DNA of 64,000 nucleotides from Enterobacterales bacterium CwR94 (GTDB taxonomy: Bacteria; Pseudomonadota; Gammaproteobacteria; Enterobacterales; Enterobacteriaceae). The number at the start of each line of letters is the position of its first letter. The first letter of the stretch is position 1. The DNA is taken from positions 124,001-188,000 of the forward strand of contig KZ478062.1 of NCBI GenBank assembly GCA_002837195.1. The letters are read 5' to 3'. Below the pieces are notes generated by a model. That model searched no databases, was not told the DNA's origin, and saw only the letters and a program-made list of their open reading frames with translations. The translations under genes and the position numbers were made by a program. Of the stretch, positions 19,201 through 27,540 are shown in pieces.

Positions 19201-20317
19201 TCCACACGATGTTCGCCAGACCGTATTTGGTATTCACCTGGTAGTGAATCGGCTGGGTTGTCCCGCCTTCGCCGCTGATCGCGTTTGGCAGAACCAGCTC
19301 AATCACCTGCTGTTTGCGGTATTCCAGCACGATATTGTTGTTACGTTCGACGAGATCCATACCGCTGCCCGCGAGTGTGCGTTTCAGGCTCACGTTTGCC
19401 GGGTCAAACTGTGCGGCGAGCGACTGGCCAAGCTGCCAGGAGACTTGCAGACCGAAGGCGGTTTCAGACTGGCTGCCACCTTTTTTATGATCGGCGGTTA
19501 ATGAGATCAGGGGAACCGGGGTCCAGCTCAGGCCGGCGGTGACGGCATTTGGATTACGCTGCCGTTGGTCTTTGCCAAACAACGCGACCTCTTCACCGTA
19601 ATATTGTTCATACATCAGACGGCCACCGAGGGCGGGATAGGCCGGGAGCCAGGCTTCAGCGCGCAGGTCAAAACCGTTAGCCGGGCGCGCATCGTAATCT
19701 TCTACATCGCCGGAATCTCGCCAGCCGGAGAGTCGCCAGTAGCCGTTGCCGGTTAATTTTAAATAATCGCGCCAGGCTTCCACGCCAGTGCCGAGGCGTT
19801 TGTGTCCATGGCTAAAATTCTGGTCATAAAAGGCGTTGTAGCCAAACATCCAGTCGCCGATAAAGTGGCGTTGGCCGATACCCATGTTTCCGGTGAATTG
19901 GCCGTCGAGGTTGCGTAATCCGTTTTGGGTGAACAACAGGCGGGAGTCGCTTTTATACAGCGGCAGCAGCAGGTCTGCGGCTCCGGTTCGTGGTTTGAAA
20001 TGACCATCGGTGCCAAGCTCAATACGCGCGGTACCAAAGCCGTTGAGCCACTGCTGAAGTTGCTGGGTGGCGACACCCGTGGCCTGTTGTGCCGCGAGAC
20101 CGCTGAGGCTGCCCGATTGTGCGGCCTGGCCAAGGGAATTCAGTGTGCCAGCGGTGGCGTTCATAAAAGTGCTGTCCTGAGGCTCAGTGATGGCGGCTTG
20201 CACCGTACTGGCCCAGAACGGAGTGAGTGCCATACCCGCCTGCATGGCGATTTGGGTGTAAATACACGTTCGAACAAGGACGGACTTTTTGTTCTGATAC
20301 AGAGAGCGTAAACGCAT
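16232..20317 (-). CDS. Intimin/invasin-family adhesin with bacterial Ig domains
   Basis: A 1361-residue inverse autotransporter. An extended signal peptide (about 41 residues, ending VQA) precedes the beta-barrel translocator at about residues 95-345, which includes RIELGTDGHF, LDGQFTGNMGIGQRHF and QVSWQLGQ. The passenger is a chain of bacterial Ig-like (Big_1) domains with the repeated theme TIVADG...LTLKDKNDNPVPG...DNGDGTYTANL...AGTTTITV. Four copies (about residues 755-1160) are nearly identical. The C-terminal domain (about 1265-1361) differs, contains two cysteines and probably makes the receptor contact. It should be anchored in the outer membrane with the passenger outside. The gene stands alone with its own terminator and a 488-bp AT-rich upstream region. 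Confidence 0.9.
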   Translation of the reverse strand: MRLRSLYQNKKSVLVRTCIYTQIAMQAGMALTPFWASTVQAAITEPQDSTFMNATAGTLNSLGQAAQSGSLSGLAAQQATGVATQQLQQWLNGFGTARIELGTDGHFKPRTGAADLLLPLYKSDSRLLFTQNGLRNLDGQFTGNMGIGQRHFIGDWMFGYNAFYDQNFSHGHKRLGTGVEAWRDYLKLTGNGYWRLSGWRDSGDVEDYDARPANGFDLRAEAWLPAYPALGGRLMYEQYYGEEVALFGKDQRQRNPNAVTAGLSWTPVPLISLTADHKKGGSQSETAFGLQVSWQLGQSLAAQFDPANVSLKRTLAGSGMDLVERNNNIVLEYRKQQVIELVLPNAISGEGGTTQPIHYQVNTKYGLANIVWNDAAIVAAGGKITGQGAGGYQLTLPKFVAGTANTYTLSGAAHDVRGNISKVSTTTVTVARPAVSAKNSTTLASHDVIIADGKTTSLISITLRDETGLPVTGLASELAVALAEQANTAETRQAKTAQAPAQPATLSKITEQPGGVYNLTLTSANRPATAVITPSLEQVALAAATVKQISDAATAIVREGDLKLLLDNVVANGKAESRVQARVTDATGNPVAGVAVTFTLSGSAQVAAGSSLSGISDADGVATLQFTDAVAETVSVAVSTSNGGNAKVNATFIADATTAMLADGSLTADRITAIADGNDTITYRTKVVDAKSNPISGINVNWRTDAGNLSADASVTGPDGIARIALTSIQAVPIRVSASVNTSTLDADAVTFTADAGNLDATKSALNATPATIVADGSAASTLSLSLKDKNDNPVPGQSVVFNSSLTDTTASPAQDNGDGTYTANLIGTKAGTTTITISIGGIAFAVAGKTVTLTADAANLDAAKSTLDATPTTIVADGTRTSSLTLTLKDKNDNPVPGQKVVFSSSLTGTTASPAQDNGDGTYTANLTGTKAGAADITVSVGGNPFAVTGKTVTLTADAANLDAAKSTLDAAPTTLVADGTAAATLTLTLKDINENPVPGQAVVFDSSLSGTTASAARENGDGTYTASLTGTKAGVANITVSVGGKPFAVAGKTVTLTADATNLDTAKSTLDAAPTTLVADGTAAATLTLTLKDKNDNPVPGLNVVFNSSLTDTTAGAARDNGDGTYTASLTGTKAGVTNITVSVGGSPFAVAGKSVTLIADITTAKVDTLSADKAKITGSGSETTTLTATVTDIHGNAVAGFTPAWTSDQGTLVGNGVSGADGKATAILTAPTHVATRDGTATVTVDGGKTQSIVIRAVIKAGSAYYWTMYSQHSATSQATADTLCTRYGGGKAASLTDLRNFASGGGDFARMSVTGEFANNWYSLSGTWGTTSGDFHSASSAVGATTSGPGTGYVCVK
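16832..18055 (-). repeat. Four tandem 306-bp repeats inside the adhesin gene
   Basis: Each unit encodes one 102-residue Ig-like domain beginning NLDAAKSTLDA or a close variant. Unit junctions fall near 17749, 17443 and 17137. The copies share long identical DNA stretches such as those encoding NGDGTYTA and PFAVAGKTVTL. This makes unequal crossing-over and copy-number change likely. Confidence 0.85.
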
Positions 20318-20805
20318 CGAAATATTCCAATTAAGTGAATTAATTCGCTCGCCTCAGGCAGAGAAAAGCCTGCACGCGTCGTCATATTAATGAGCATGAA
20401 AGAGGTGAGCTTATTTTGAATAATCTCTCTCGGAAATAGGATGGCTCAAGGGCATAAGCAGCGAGCATCCCCCCAGAATACATTCCGAGTCAGGATTATC
20501 ATGTGAAATACGGCAAGCGGCGTTACAGTAATCAAGAATAAAAAATATGGAAATATATTTCCAAATAATTCGGAGTTATTTCTAATAAAAGTCCTAAAAA
20601 ATTAATCAGGTAAGAGGATTAATGCGTTTTAAGGGAATTGCTATTTTTAAATAGAGTGTAGTGGCGGGGTTTTATTGATTATTTCTTTGGGTGTTAGGTG
20701 GTGAATATAATGATGAGGCTAATCTTTTCTCTTTGCATTAATACAAGAAAATATAATCCCTCCCCCAAATAAGGAGGAGGATAAGAAAGTACCCTTGCGG
20801 TTAAC
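20318..20805. promoter_or_regulatory. AT-rich intergenic region upstream of the adhesin
   Basis: A 488-bp gene-free stretch that is much richer in A+T than its surroundings between about 20500 and 20760. It should hold the adhesin promoter and could be bound by H-NS. Around 20760-20785 a C-rich/G-rich inverted repeat (CCTCCTC / GGGGGAGG, minus strand) followed by ATTATATTTTCTT may terminate ghrB. No coding region or further motif is recognised. Confidence 0.45.
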
Positions 20806-21780
20806 TTATTTCAAAACCTGCGGGTTTACGCAATTTTTCTCAACCTGGCCCGTTAGCGCCGCAATCAGGTTATCCACCGCATCGCGCGCCATGCCATAGC
20901 GCGTTTCATGGGTAGCAGAACCAATGTGCGGCAGCGCCACCACGTTAGGCAGTTTCAGCAGGGGCGAATTGACGTCCAGAGGTTCCTGTTCGAACACGTC
21001 CAGGCCCGCGGCGTGAATGTCGCCGTTTTTCAAGGCTGCAATCAGCGCCTCTTCATCCACCACCGGGCCACGGCCTGCGTTAATCAGGATGGCGCTGGAT
21101 TTCATGATCGCAAACTGTTCACGACCGATGAGATGATGCGTTTCTGCGGTCAGTGGCAGACTGATACAGACAAAATCAGACTCTTTTAGCAGGGTATTCA
21201 GGTCGCAATACTGCGCATTAAAACGCGTTTCGGCTTCCGGATGATGTTTACGGGCGTTATAGAGAATCGGCATGCTAAAGCCAAAATGCGCACGCTGCGC
21301 CAGTGCCAGACCAATACGGCCCATGCCCAGGATGCCCAATTTTTTATGGTGTACGTCAATGCCAAACCAGTCGGCCCCGATACTGCCTTGCCATTCACCG
21401 GCTTTGACCCGTTCGGCGAGGTCGGTGACGCGGCGCGCACTGGCCAGCACCAGCGCCATCATGGTGTCGGCCACGGTTTCGGTAAGCACGGTTGGCGTAT
21501 GCATCAATACCACGCCGCGTTGATTTAACGCCTCAACGTCAAAGTTGTCATAGCCCACGGAAATCGTCGACGCGGCACGTAATTTGGGGGCCTGCTGCAA
21601 AAAGTCGGCATCCACTTTGCCGCCAGAACCAATCAAGCCTTCGGCATTGCGCAGGGCATCAGCGTGTTGGGCCAGGGTTTCGGGCGTTAAGCCTTTTATT
21701 TCGGTGACGTCAAAATGGTCATCCAGGCGTTTGCGCAGGTCGTCGGGTAGCGATTTGTAGAGGACTACAGCAGGTTTCAT
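20806..21780 (-). CDS. ghrB: 2-ketogluconate/glyoxylate/hydroxypyruvate reductase
   Basis: An NAD(P)H-dependent 2-ketoacid reductase of 324 residues, the same length as E. coli GhrB (YiaE). The dinucleotide motif LGMGRIG is at 151-157. The catalytic triad of the D-2-hydroxyacid dehydrogenase family is Arg237 (NAGRGP), Glu266 (DVFEQEP) and His285 (PHIGSATHE). Placed last in an operon with kguE, kguK and kguT homologues, it most likely plays the KguD part, reducing 2-keto-6-phosphogluconate to 6-phosphogluconate. Direct reduction of 2-ketogluconate is the alternative. In E. coli the gene is not in a kgu operon. Confidence 0.92.
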   Translation of the reverse strand: MKPAVVLYKSLPDDLRKRLDDHFDVTEIKGLTPETLAQHADALRNAEGLIGSGGKVDADFLQQAPKLRAASTISVGYDNFDVEALNQRGVVLMHTPTVLTETVADTMMALVLASARRVTDLAERVKAGEWQGSIGADWFGIDVHHKKLGILGMGRIGLALAQRAHFGFSMPILYNARKHHPEAETRFNAQYCDLNTLLKESDFVCISLPLTAETHHLIGREQFAIMKSSAILINAGRGPVVDEEALIAALKNGDIHAAGLDVFEQEPLDVNSPLLKLPNVVALPHIGSATHETRYGMARDAVDNLIAALTGQVEKNCVNPQVLK

Positions 21781-21830
21781 TACGGTCTCCCTGTTAAAGA
21801 GGTGAGGGCCGTCATCGCGGCCCCGTGAAA

Positions 21831-23117
21831 TTATGCGTGCTTTGCGTCTGCGGCAGCCGCCGCACTGCGTTTATTCTCTGCTGGATGCACAATGATGGTC
21901 AGCCAAACAGAGGCCAGCAGCGCGACCGCCATAAAAATGTAGGAGGCGCTGGGACTGCCCGTCGCTCCATTAAGGTAGCCCACAATCCAGGAGCCGACAA
22001 AAGAACCCAGCGCGCCCATGCTGTTGATCAAGGCCATGGCCCCGCCCGCCACGTTGCGCGGCAACATTTCAGGAATGATGGCGAAAAATGGCCCATAAGG
22101 CGCATACATCGCGGCACCTGCGATCACCAACAACGTGTATGAGAACCAGAAGTTGCTGGTGCCTACCAGATAAGAGCCAATAAACGCCAGCGCACCAATC
22201 AGCAATAACGGCCAGACAAACAACTTACGGTTTTGCAGCTTATCCGACAGCCAGGAGACCACCACCATCGCAATGGTCGCCGCTAAATAGGGCACCGCCG
22301 ACAGCCAACCGGCTTCGACCATGCCCATTTCCATGCCGCCGCGTAAAATAGACGGCAGCCACAACACAAAGCCATAGACACCGATACTCCAGGCAAAATA
22401 CTGCATACACAGCAGAATCACGTTACGTGATTTAAAGGCTTCGCCGTAGTTGCGCACGGCCTTAATGCCCTGCTGCTCTTTTTCCAGTTGTGCCTGCAGC
22501 GCCGCTTTCTCTTCGTCACTCAACCAGCGCGCTTGTGACGGTTTATCGGACACCATAAACCACCAGGCCACGGCCCAAATCACCGCCGGGAAGCCTTCGA
22601 TAATAAACATCTCGCGCCAGCCAAAACTTTCGATCAGATAACCCGAGACCACTGACATCCACAGCACGGTGACGGGATTGCCCAGAATCAGGAAGGTATT
22701 GGCACGCGAACGTTCAGATTTGGTAAACCAGTTGCTGATATAAATCAGCATGGCGGGCATCACGGCGGCTTCTACTACGCCTAACATAAAGCGGATGGCG
22801 GCCAGCATCGGAATATTACTGACCACACCTGTTAAGGTGGCGCAGCCGCCCCACAGGATCAGGCACCAGAAAATCAGCTTCTTCACACTACGGCGTTCCG
22901 CATACATGGCGCCAGGGATCTGGAAAAAGAAGTAACCGAGGAAAAACAGTGCCCCCAGCAGTGAAGACATGCCTTTGGTGATGCCCAGATCCTCATTGAT
23001 ACCCGCCGCAGAGGCAAAGCTGAAATTGGCACGATCCAGGTACGCCATGCTGTACGTGATAAACACGATAGGCATGATGTACCACCAACGTTTTGGAGCA
23101 ATGGTCTTAGTATTCAT
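21831..23117 (-). CDS. kguT: KguT-like 2-ketogluconate transporter (MFS)
   Basis: A 428-residue inner-membrane permease of the anion:cation symporter group with 12 predicted helices. Helix 1 carries the group motif [12 protein letters not shown]. It lies between the kinase gene (57 bp upstream) and ghrB (50 bp downstream), all on the same strand, so it should import the substrate of this operon. 2-Ketogluconate is the best guess from context. The Ala- and Lys-rich C-terminal tail is cytosolic and poorly conserved. Confidence 0.82.
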   Translation of the reverse strand: MNTKTIAPKRWWYIMPIVFITYSMAYLDRANFSFASAAGINEDLGITKGMSSLLGALFFLGYFFFQIPGAMYAERRSVKKLIFWCLILWGGCATLTGVVSNIPMLAAIRFMLGVVEAAVMPAMLIYISNWFTKSERSRANTFLILGNPVTVLWMSVVSGYLIESFGWREMFIIEGFPAVIWAVAWWFMVSDKPSQARWLSDEEKAALQAQLEKEQQGIKAVRNYGEAFKSRNVILLCMQYFAWSIGVYGFVLWLPSILRGGMEMGMVEAGWLSAVPYLAATIAMVVVSWLSDKLQNRKLFVWPLLLIGALAFIGSYLVGTSNFWFSYTLLVIAGAAMYAPYGPFFAIIPEMLPRNVAGGAMALINSMGALGSFVGSWIVGYLNGATGSPSASYIFMAVALLASVWLTIIVHPAENKRSAAAAADAKHA

Positions 23118-23174
23118 GGTGTTGACCTCTGTTGAGGGAAACGGTTGTAGGGTAAATCGCTATTATCGTTATAA

Positions 23175-24113
23175 CTAAAAATCACCGAGTTGCTGGCGGG
23201 TCGGTAGCCCTTCACTGTCGCCGGTCACTTGAATCGCCAGCGAACCAATTTTGTTGCCGCGCGCAATCGCCGCTGGCAGGGTTTTCCCTTCCAGTAAGGC
23301 GCTGATCACACCCACGGCAAAGCCGTCACCGGCACCCACGGTATCCACGACGTTATCGACGCGTATCGCCGCGACCTGACCTTTTTCGCCGTCTGCGGTT
23401 TTGTACCAGGCACCCTCACTGCCGGTTTTCACGATCACGGCTTTCACACCGCGATCGAGATAGAAATCGGCAATCGCTTCCGGTTGGGCATAACCGGTGA
23501 GGATTTTGCCTTCACTGATCCCCGGCAGTACCCAATCGGCGTACTCGGCCAACAGATTGAGCTGACGCGCCATTTCCTTTTCACTTGACCACAGTACCGG
23601 GCGCAAATTGGGGTCGAACGACAGCGTTTTTCCGGCGCTTTTCATCTGCCGGGCGAGGGTATGCAGCAGCGCGCGTGAGCTGTCGGAAATGCCTGCCGCC
23701 ACACCACTTAAGTGCAGATGACGCGCACGCGAGACGTAGTCGGCGCAGAAATCATCGGGAGACAAGTGGCTGGCTGCCGATCCTTTGCGAAAGTATTCGA
23801 CGCGCGGGTCACTGCCGTCGGTCTCTTTTGATTTCAGTTGGAAGCCTGTCGCAAAGCGGCTGTCAGTGGCAACACACTCTGCGTTAATGCCTTCCTGTTC
23901 CAGCACATGGCGAATAAAACGCCCGAAGCTGTCATTGCCCACCCGGCTGATCCAACCCACCTGCAAGCCCAGCCGCGCCAGGCCAATCGCCACGTTGAGC
24001 TCGGCGCCCGCTGCGCGTTTGATAAAAGATTCTGCCTGCGCCAAATCGCCGGTTTGCTGGGCGACAAACATTGCCATCGCCTCACCGCTGGTAATCACAT
24101 CTAATGCACTCAT
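23175..24113 (-). CDS. kguK: KguK-like sugar kinase (PfkB family)
   Basis: A 312-residue PfkB-family kinase. The N-terminal substrate half includes GEAMAMFVA and GAELNVAIGLARLG. The ATP site and catalytic base are in DTVGAGDGF at residues 257-265 (base Asp263). In a kgu operon this enzyme phosphorylates 2-ketogluconate to 2-keto-6-phosphogluconate. The sequence is also close to 2-keto-3-deoxygluconate kinases, so the substrate rests on context. The start overlaps the kguE stop by 4 nt (ATGA). Confidence 0.85.
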   Translation of the reverse strand: MSALDVITSGEAMAMFVAQQTGDLAQAESFIKRAAGAELNVAIGLARLGLQVGWISRVGNDSFGRFIRHVLEQEGINAECVATDSRFATGFQLKSKETDGSDPRVEYFRKGSAASHLSPDDFCADYVSRARHLHLSGVAAGISDSSRALLHTLARQMKSAGKTLSFDPNLRPVLWSSEKEMARQLNLLAEYADWVLPGISEGKILTGYAQPEAIADFYLDRGVKAVIVKTGSEGAWYKTADGEKGQVAAIRVDNVVDTVGAGDGFAVGVISALLEGKTLPAAIARGNKIGSLAIQVTGDSEGLPTRQQLGDF

Positions 24114-24868
24114 TGCGGTTGCTCCTGACGCAGTAACTCGACGTAGTGACGGGTGACGGCCACCAGGTCATCTCCCTGCAATGGAAACTCGATACCACAA
24201 GGCACATGGGCGGGCAGGTGTTGCAAGGTGTCTCGCCACAGATTGTCGGCCTCGTCTAACGGCACGGCACGCCAGTGCTGCTGGTGGGGGATGGCTGCTT
24301 TTACATGGATATAGTGCACCTGGTGGGCCAATTGTGCGGCGGCTTGCAGCGGATCGTCGCCGACCCACAGCCAGTTACCCATATCAAAGGTCAGAGCCGA
24401 GGTGAGCGGCTGCTCGCCCTGATGATGACACCAGGCGGCCATCGCTTGCAGACGTCCGCACGCGGTTTGATCGTTCTCGACCACCAGTTTTACAGAGGTG
24501 CGCTGCAGGCGATTGACCAGCGCGTGGCAGTCGCTGCCTGGCCGGTAGTGACCCAGTGAAAATTTCAGGCCTACCGCATTCAGTTGTTCCGCTTCTGCAA
24601 TAAGCTGGTCGAGTTGGGCATTGAGTGCGCCCTGGGCGTCAAACAGCGCCTCGGGAACAGAGTACCAACAGTGCAAACCGGCCTGGGCGATCTGTTGACG
24701 CAACGAGTCGAGCGGCAGGGGTGACGGCTGACAGAACAGCTCGCGGCGGATTTCAATGCCATCGGCACCGGCGGCCGCAATAATAGGAATCAGGGCGGAT
24801 TGTCCCCCCAATGCGTTGACCTGTTGTTGGCCGTAGGCGGCAGTGACAACAATGATTTCACGCTTCAT
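24110..24868 (-). CDS. kguE: KguE-like sugar isomerase/epimerase
   Basis: A 252-residue protein of the xylose-isomerase-like TIM-barrel superfamily and the first gene of the operon. Visible metal- and substrate-binding positions are the Glu of GIEIRRE, the Glu/Asn of VVENDQT, the His of YIHVKAA and the Glu of CGIEFPL. KguE accompanies kguK, kguT and kguD in Pseudomonas, where its chemical role is not settled. A strong GGAGGAG ribosome site precedes the ATG. The operator at 24911-24924 is 43 bp upstream. Confidence 0.8.
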   Translation of the reverse strand: MKREIIVVTAAYGQQQVNALGGQSALIPIIAAAGADGIEIRRELFCQPSPLPLDSLRQQIAQAGLHCWYSVPEALFDAQGALNAQLDQLIAEAEQLNAVGLKFSLGHYRPGSDCHALVNRLQRTSVKLVVENDQTACGRLQAMAAWCHHQGEQPLTSALTFDMGNWLWVGDDPLQAAAQLAHQVHYIHVKAAIPHQQHWRAVPLDEADNLWRDTLQHLPAHVPCGIEFPLQGDDLVAVTRHYVELLRQEQPQ

Positions 24869-24910
24869 TCACTCCTCCAGAAAGACACCTTGTCTCTTTT
24901 TTACGCTAAA

Positions 24911-24924
24911 TGGAACCGGTTCCA
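24911..24924. promoter_or_regulatory. PtxS-like operator of the kgu operon
   Basis: The perfect 14-bp palindrome TGGAACCGGTTCCA differs by one base per half from TGAAACCGGTTTCA, the site bound by PtxS at Pseudomonas kgu promoters. It lies 43 bp before kguE, and a PtxS-like LacI regulator is encoded at 26430-27452. Confidence 0.8.
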
Positions 24925-25056
24925 AATAAAAGCGACAGCTTACGGTTTTATGATCGTGCTCACGGAGTTTGCGGGAGAAGGTAAGAATCTGGTGCGGGCT
25001 TAAACGGCGCGACGGCAGGATACTCTGCAGGGTTTCAATGCGTTATAGGACAAGTG

Positions 25057-25102
25057 CTCTGCCGGGTGACGCTGCGGGTATTGCAGGTCACCGTCGGCAG
25101 AG
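25057..25102. repeat. Long imperfect palindrome downstream of the lipoprotein gene
   Basis: CTCTGCCG, GGTGAC and CTGC pair in turn with CGGCAGAG, GTCACC and GCAG, giving an 18-bp stem around a 7-nt loop with a 1-nt and a 2-nt interruption. No T-run follows on either strand. It sits 15 bp after the stop of the gene at 25117-25956 and could block 3' exonucleases or end transcription with Rho. Confidence 0.6.
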
Positions 25103-25116
25103 GTCAGGTGAAGGAA

Positions 25117-25956
25117 TTAGCGTGAGGATGACACAAGGTCATGCGTATCGATAACAAACAGTGACTCTTTGTCACTGTACCTGGTGTTGACGCTCCATTC
25201 GCCATCCGGGAGCACAAAATTGTTTACGCCCAATGCCTTAAATGCATCCAAAGTATAGGTCCAGCCGATGACCGTTTTATCTTTGCTGGCATATTTGTCT
25301 TCCTGACCGGCGGTCACCAGTCGCAGGTCAATGCCTAACTTCTGATAAAATTGGGCTTCCCAGGTTTTGGCGGTTGAAAAGATGTCGTCCGTTTGTGGCG
25401 TATTATCTTGTGCGCTGGCTCCGTCACTGGCATCCATATCATTAACGCGCGTGGAGGCTTCACCGCCATGAAAACCAATCACTGAATCTTTGTGGATGAT
25501 TTTTTTATTACCGGCCGTGAATACATAATTTGCCGCCGAGGAAAACACTTTGCCGGTGACTTCAACATCCAGGTTATTTTCATAAATAAATTCGCCTAAA
25601 CAGAGACCCAGTACCGTGACGCCACCGGGGGAATTTATTTTTACACGCTGGATATGGGGATTTTTATTATAAAGCGCGTCAATCTTAACCAGTGACTGAT
25701 ATAACAGTGGGCCGCTATACACCAGGCTGTCACCCTCGACACGCACCGAAGACAAGGTGGCCAGGTCAACATTTTCATTGCGGTAGAAGGCTTGTTTATA
25801 AATATCATCCGCAATCTGGCCTTCACGTTGCGTTATTTTAATGTTATTCCCACAGTGTAGATCGGTTGACGGTTTTTTTTCGTGACACCCCATTAATGTG
25901 AGTGAAGCCAGGGCAATCAGCCCGGAGGCACTTTTTCCAAACGGTATTTTTCTCAT
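25117..25956 (-). CDS. Periplasmic ClpP/crotonase-fold lipoprotein (COG3904-like)
   Basis: A 279-residue predicted lipoprotein with lipobox LMGC (Cys24). Residues about 100-200 resemble the ClpP/SppA fold: INSPGG at 107-112 forms the oxyanion strand, Ser140 in VFSSAANYVFTAG aligns with the ClpP nucleophile, and His163 in VIGFHGG aligns with its histidine. An Asp-rich insertion (about 171-190) follows. I infer a membrane-tethered serine protease or peptidase, but a non-catalytic role is possible. It is codirectional with a 68-residue lipoprotein gene just upstream and with kguE downstream. I do not recognise a named orthologue. Confidence 0.75.
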   Translation of the reverse strand: MRKIPFGKSASGLIALASLTLMGCHEKKPSTDLHCGNNIKITQREGQIADDIYKQAFYRNENVDLATLSSVRVEGDSLVYSGPLLYQSLVKIDALYNKNPHIQRVKINSPGGVTVLGLCLGEFIYENNLDVEVTGKVFSSAANYVFTAGNKKIIHKDSVIGFHGGEASTRVNDMDASDGASAQDNTPQTDDIFSTAKTWEAQFYQKLGIDLRLVTAGQEDKYASKDKTVIGWTYTLDAFKALGVNNFVLPDGEWSVNTRYSDKESLFVIDTHDLVSSSR

Positions 25957-25989
25957 CGCTATTCCTTGTCATTGATGGGGGTGTTCTGA

Positions 25990-26196
25990 TTAAAAGTCTC
26001 GCATCATCTCGCGGTTGTCTTTGTCATCAAATACGTTTCGCTGCAGGTGAAACTCTTTCAGGCAATCCGCATATTTATCGGTGCCCGGCTGATAACCAAA
26101 TTTTTCACACTGTGATTTATCGATGCTAAGTTGTTGTTCCGGGCTGACGCAGCCGGCAACCAGCAAAACAAATAATAATGCGGAGAGTCGAATCAC
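25990..26196 (-). CDS. Small predicted lipoprotein
   Basis: A 68-residue lipoprotein of unknown function. The signal peptide ends in LVAGC (Cys16), and the short mature part has two cysteines (SQCEKFG and ADCLKEF) that could form a disulfide. The start is GTG at 26196 with AAAGGA about 10 nt before it. It is 33 bp upstream of the ClpP-like lipoprotein gene on the same strand and probably cotranscribed, so it may be its partner or substrate. Confidence 0.7.
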   Translation of the reverse strand: MIRLSALLFVLLVAGCVSPEQQLSIDKSQCEKFGYQPGTDKYADCLKEFHLQRNVFDDKDNREMMRDF

Positions 26197-26429
26197 GATA
26201 AATGTTCCTTTAGGTTATAGCGATAGCGCTGTGCTCATTCAGTGTAGTCAAAGAAGTAATAGAGGGGAGGTATTAGACGGGTTCATTTAGCGATATTCAA
26301 GAGTAAAGATGAACGTCTATTAAACTGGACGAAATTTTATAATGAGGTGAATTTAACGAAGCGTAGCGAGTAATAGTGTCTGAATAAGATAATTCTTTAG
26401 GTGATTATATTTCTTATTTATTCCTTTTC

Positions 26430-27452
26430 TTATGCCAGTGACGTAGAACCCCGCACCACTAATTCACCGGCGAAAGCCTGCTGGCAAATGGCATTACGAT
26501 CACCATCAATGCGACGAATAAGCTGCGCGAGCGCGTGATAGCCAATCTGGCGCGTGGGCTGTTTCAACGTAGTAATACCGACGCCCGCCAGTTCAGACCA
26601 TTCCAGCTCATCAAAGCCCAGCAAACCCAAATCAATGCCCCAGTGCAGATGCAGACGGCGCAAGGCACGCGCAACCTGTAACGTGAGTGCGCCGTTCACC
26701 ACCATCACCGCACAGCGTTTTCCGGCCTGCTGCTGCATAAATGCGGTGATAAGCGCATCAAGGTGCTGCGGTTGGCTGAGTGTGGTTTCCTGATGCTCAG
26801 CATGGACGTGGGGAAAGCCAGACGCGGTATGGTGGAAAGCGTTCACGCGCTCTACGCGCGTATTCACCACGCCCATCGGTTCGGTGATAAACAGCAGGGA
26901 TTCAAAGCCTTGTTCAATCAGGTGAGATGTCGCCAGTGTGGCGGCCTGCGTGTTGTCGAGTCCCACCATATCGCAATCAAATTCCGCGATTTTGCGGTCA
27001 ATCAGCACCATCGGCAGTAGCGATTGTTGCAACATATTCAGCGCTTCTTCGCGCATACCGACTGCATTGACCACAATACCTTCGACCTGGTAACTACTTA
27101 ATAGCTCCAGATAGTGGCGCTCTTGTTCCACTTCGTTATTGGTATTACACACCAGCAGCGTAAAGCCTTGCTCGCGGCAGGCCGCTTCGATACCACACAG
27201 AATATCGACGGAATAGGGATTGGTGATATCAGCAATAATTAAGCCGATGAGACGCGTGCGTCCACGCTTCAAGCCACGCGCCATTTGGCTGGGGCGATAA
27301 TTCAGTGCGGCAATGGCCTGTTCAATGCGTTGGCGTAATTCCGGAGAAAGCACGTTGAATTCGCCGTTAAGATAACGGGATACGCTGGTTTTACCGGTTT
27401 TCGCCGCTTTGGCGACATCGCTAATAGTGGCTCGATTTGCCGGACGATTCAT
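26430..27452 (-). CDS. ptxS: PtxS-like LacI-family regulator
   Basis: A 340-residue LacI-family repressor. The helix-turn-helix TISDVAKAAKTGKTSVSRYLN is at about residues 9-29, the hinge helix follows near PSQMARGLK, and the sugar-binding domain runs from about residue 67. It is on the same strand as the kgu operon but separated from it by two lipoprotein genes. The operator upstream of kguE matches the PtxS site, so it most likely represses the kgu genes until 2-ketogluconate or a derivative binds. The gene name is by context; other gluconate-type effectors are possible. Confidence 0.75.
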   Translation of the reverse strand: MNRPANRATISDVAKAAKTGKTSVSRYLNGEFNVLSPELRQRIEQAIAALNYRPSQMARGLKRGRTRLIGLIIADITNPYSVDILCGIEAACREQGFTLLVCNTNNEVEQERHYLELLSSYQVEGIVVNAVGMREEALNMLQQSLLPMVLIDRKIAEFDCDMVGLDNTQAATLATSHLIEQGFESLLFITEPMGVVNTRVERVNAFHHTASGFPHVHAEHQETTLSQPQHLDALITAFMQQQAGKRCAVMVVNGALTLQVARALRRLHLHWGIDLGLLGFDELEWSELAGVGITTLKQPTRQIGYHALAQLIRRIDGDRNAICQQAFAGELVVRGSTSLA

Positions 27453-27540
27453 AACGCTCTCTTCCCGATGATTTTGAAGAGACTACCACAGCTTTAAGCG
27501 AAGCGGGGAGTTTGGGCTGACCCGCGCCAGCCCATAGCGA

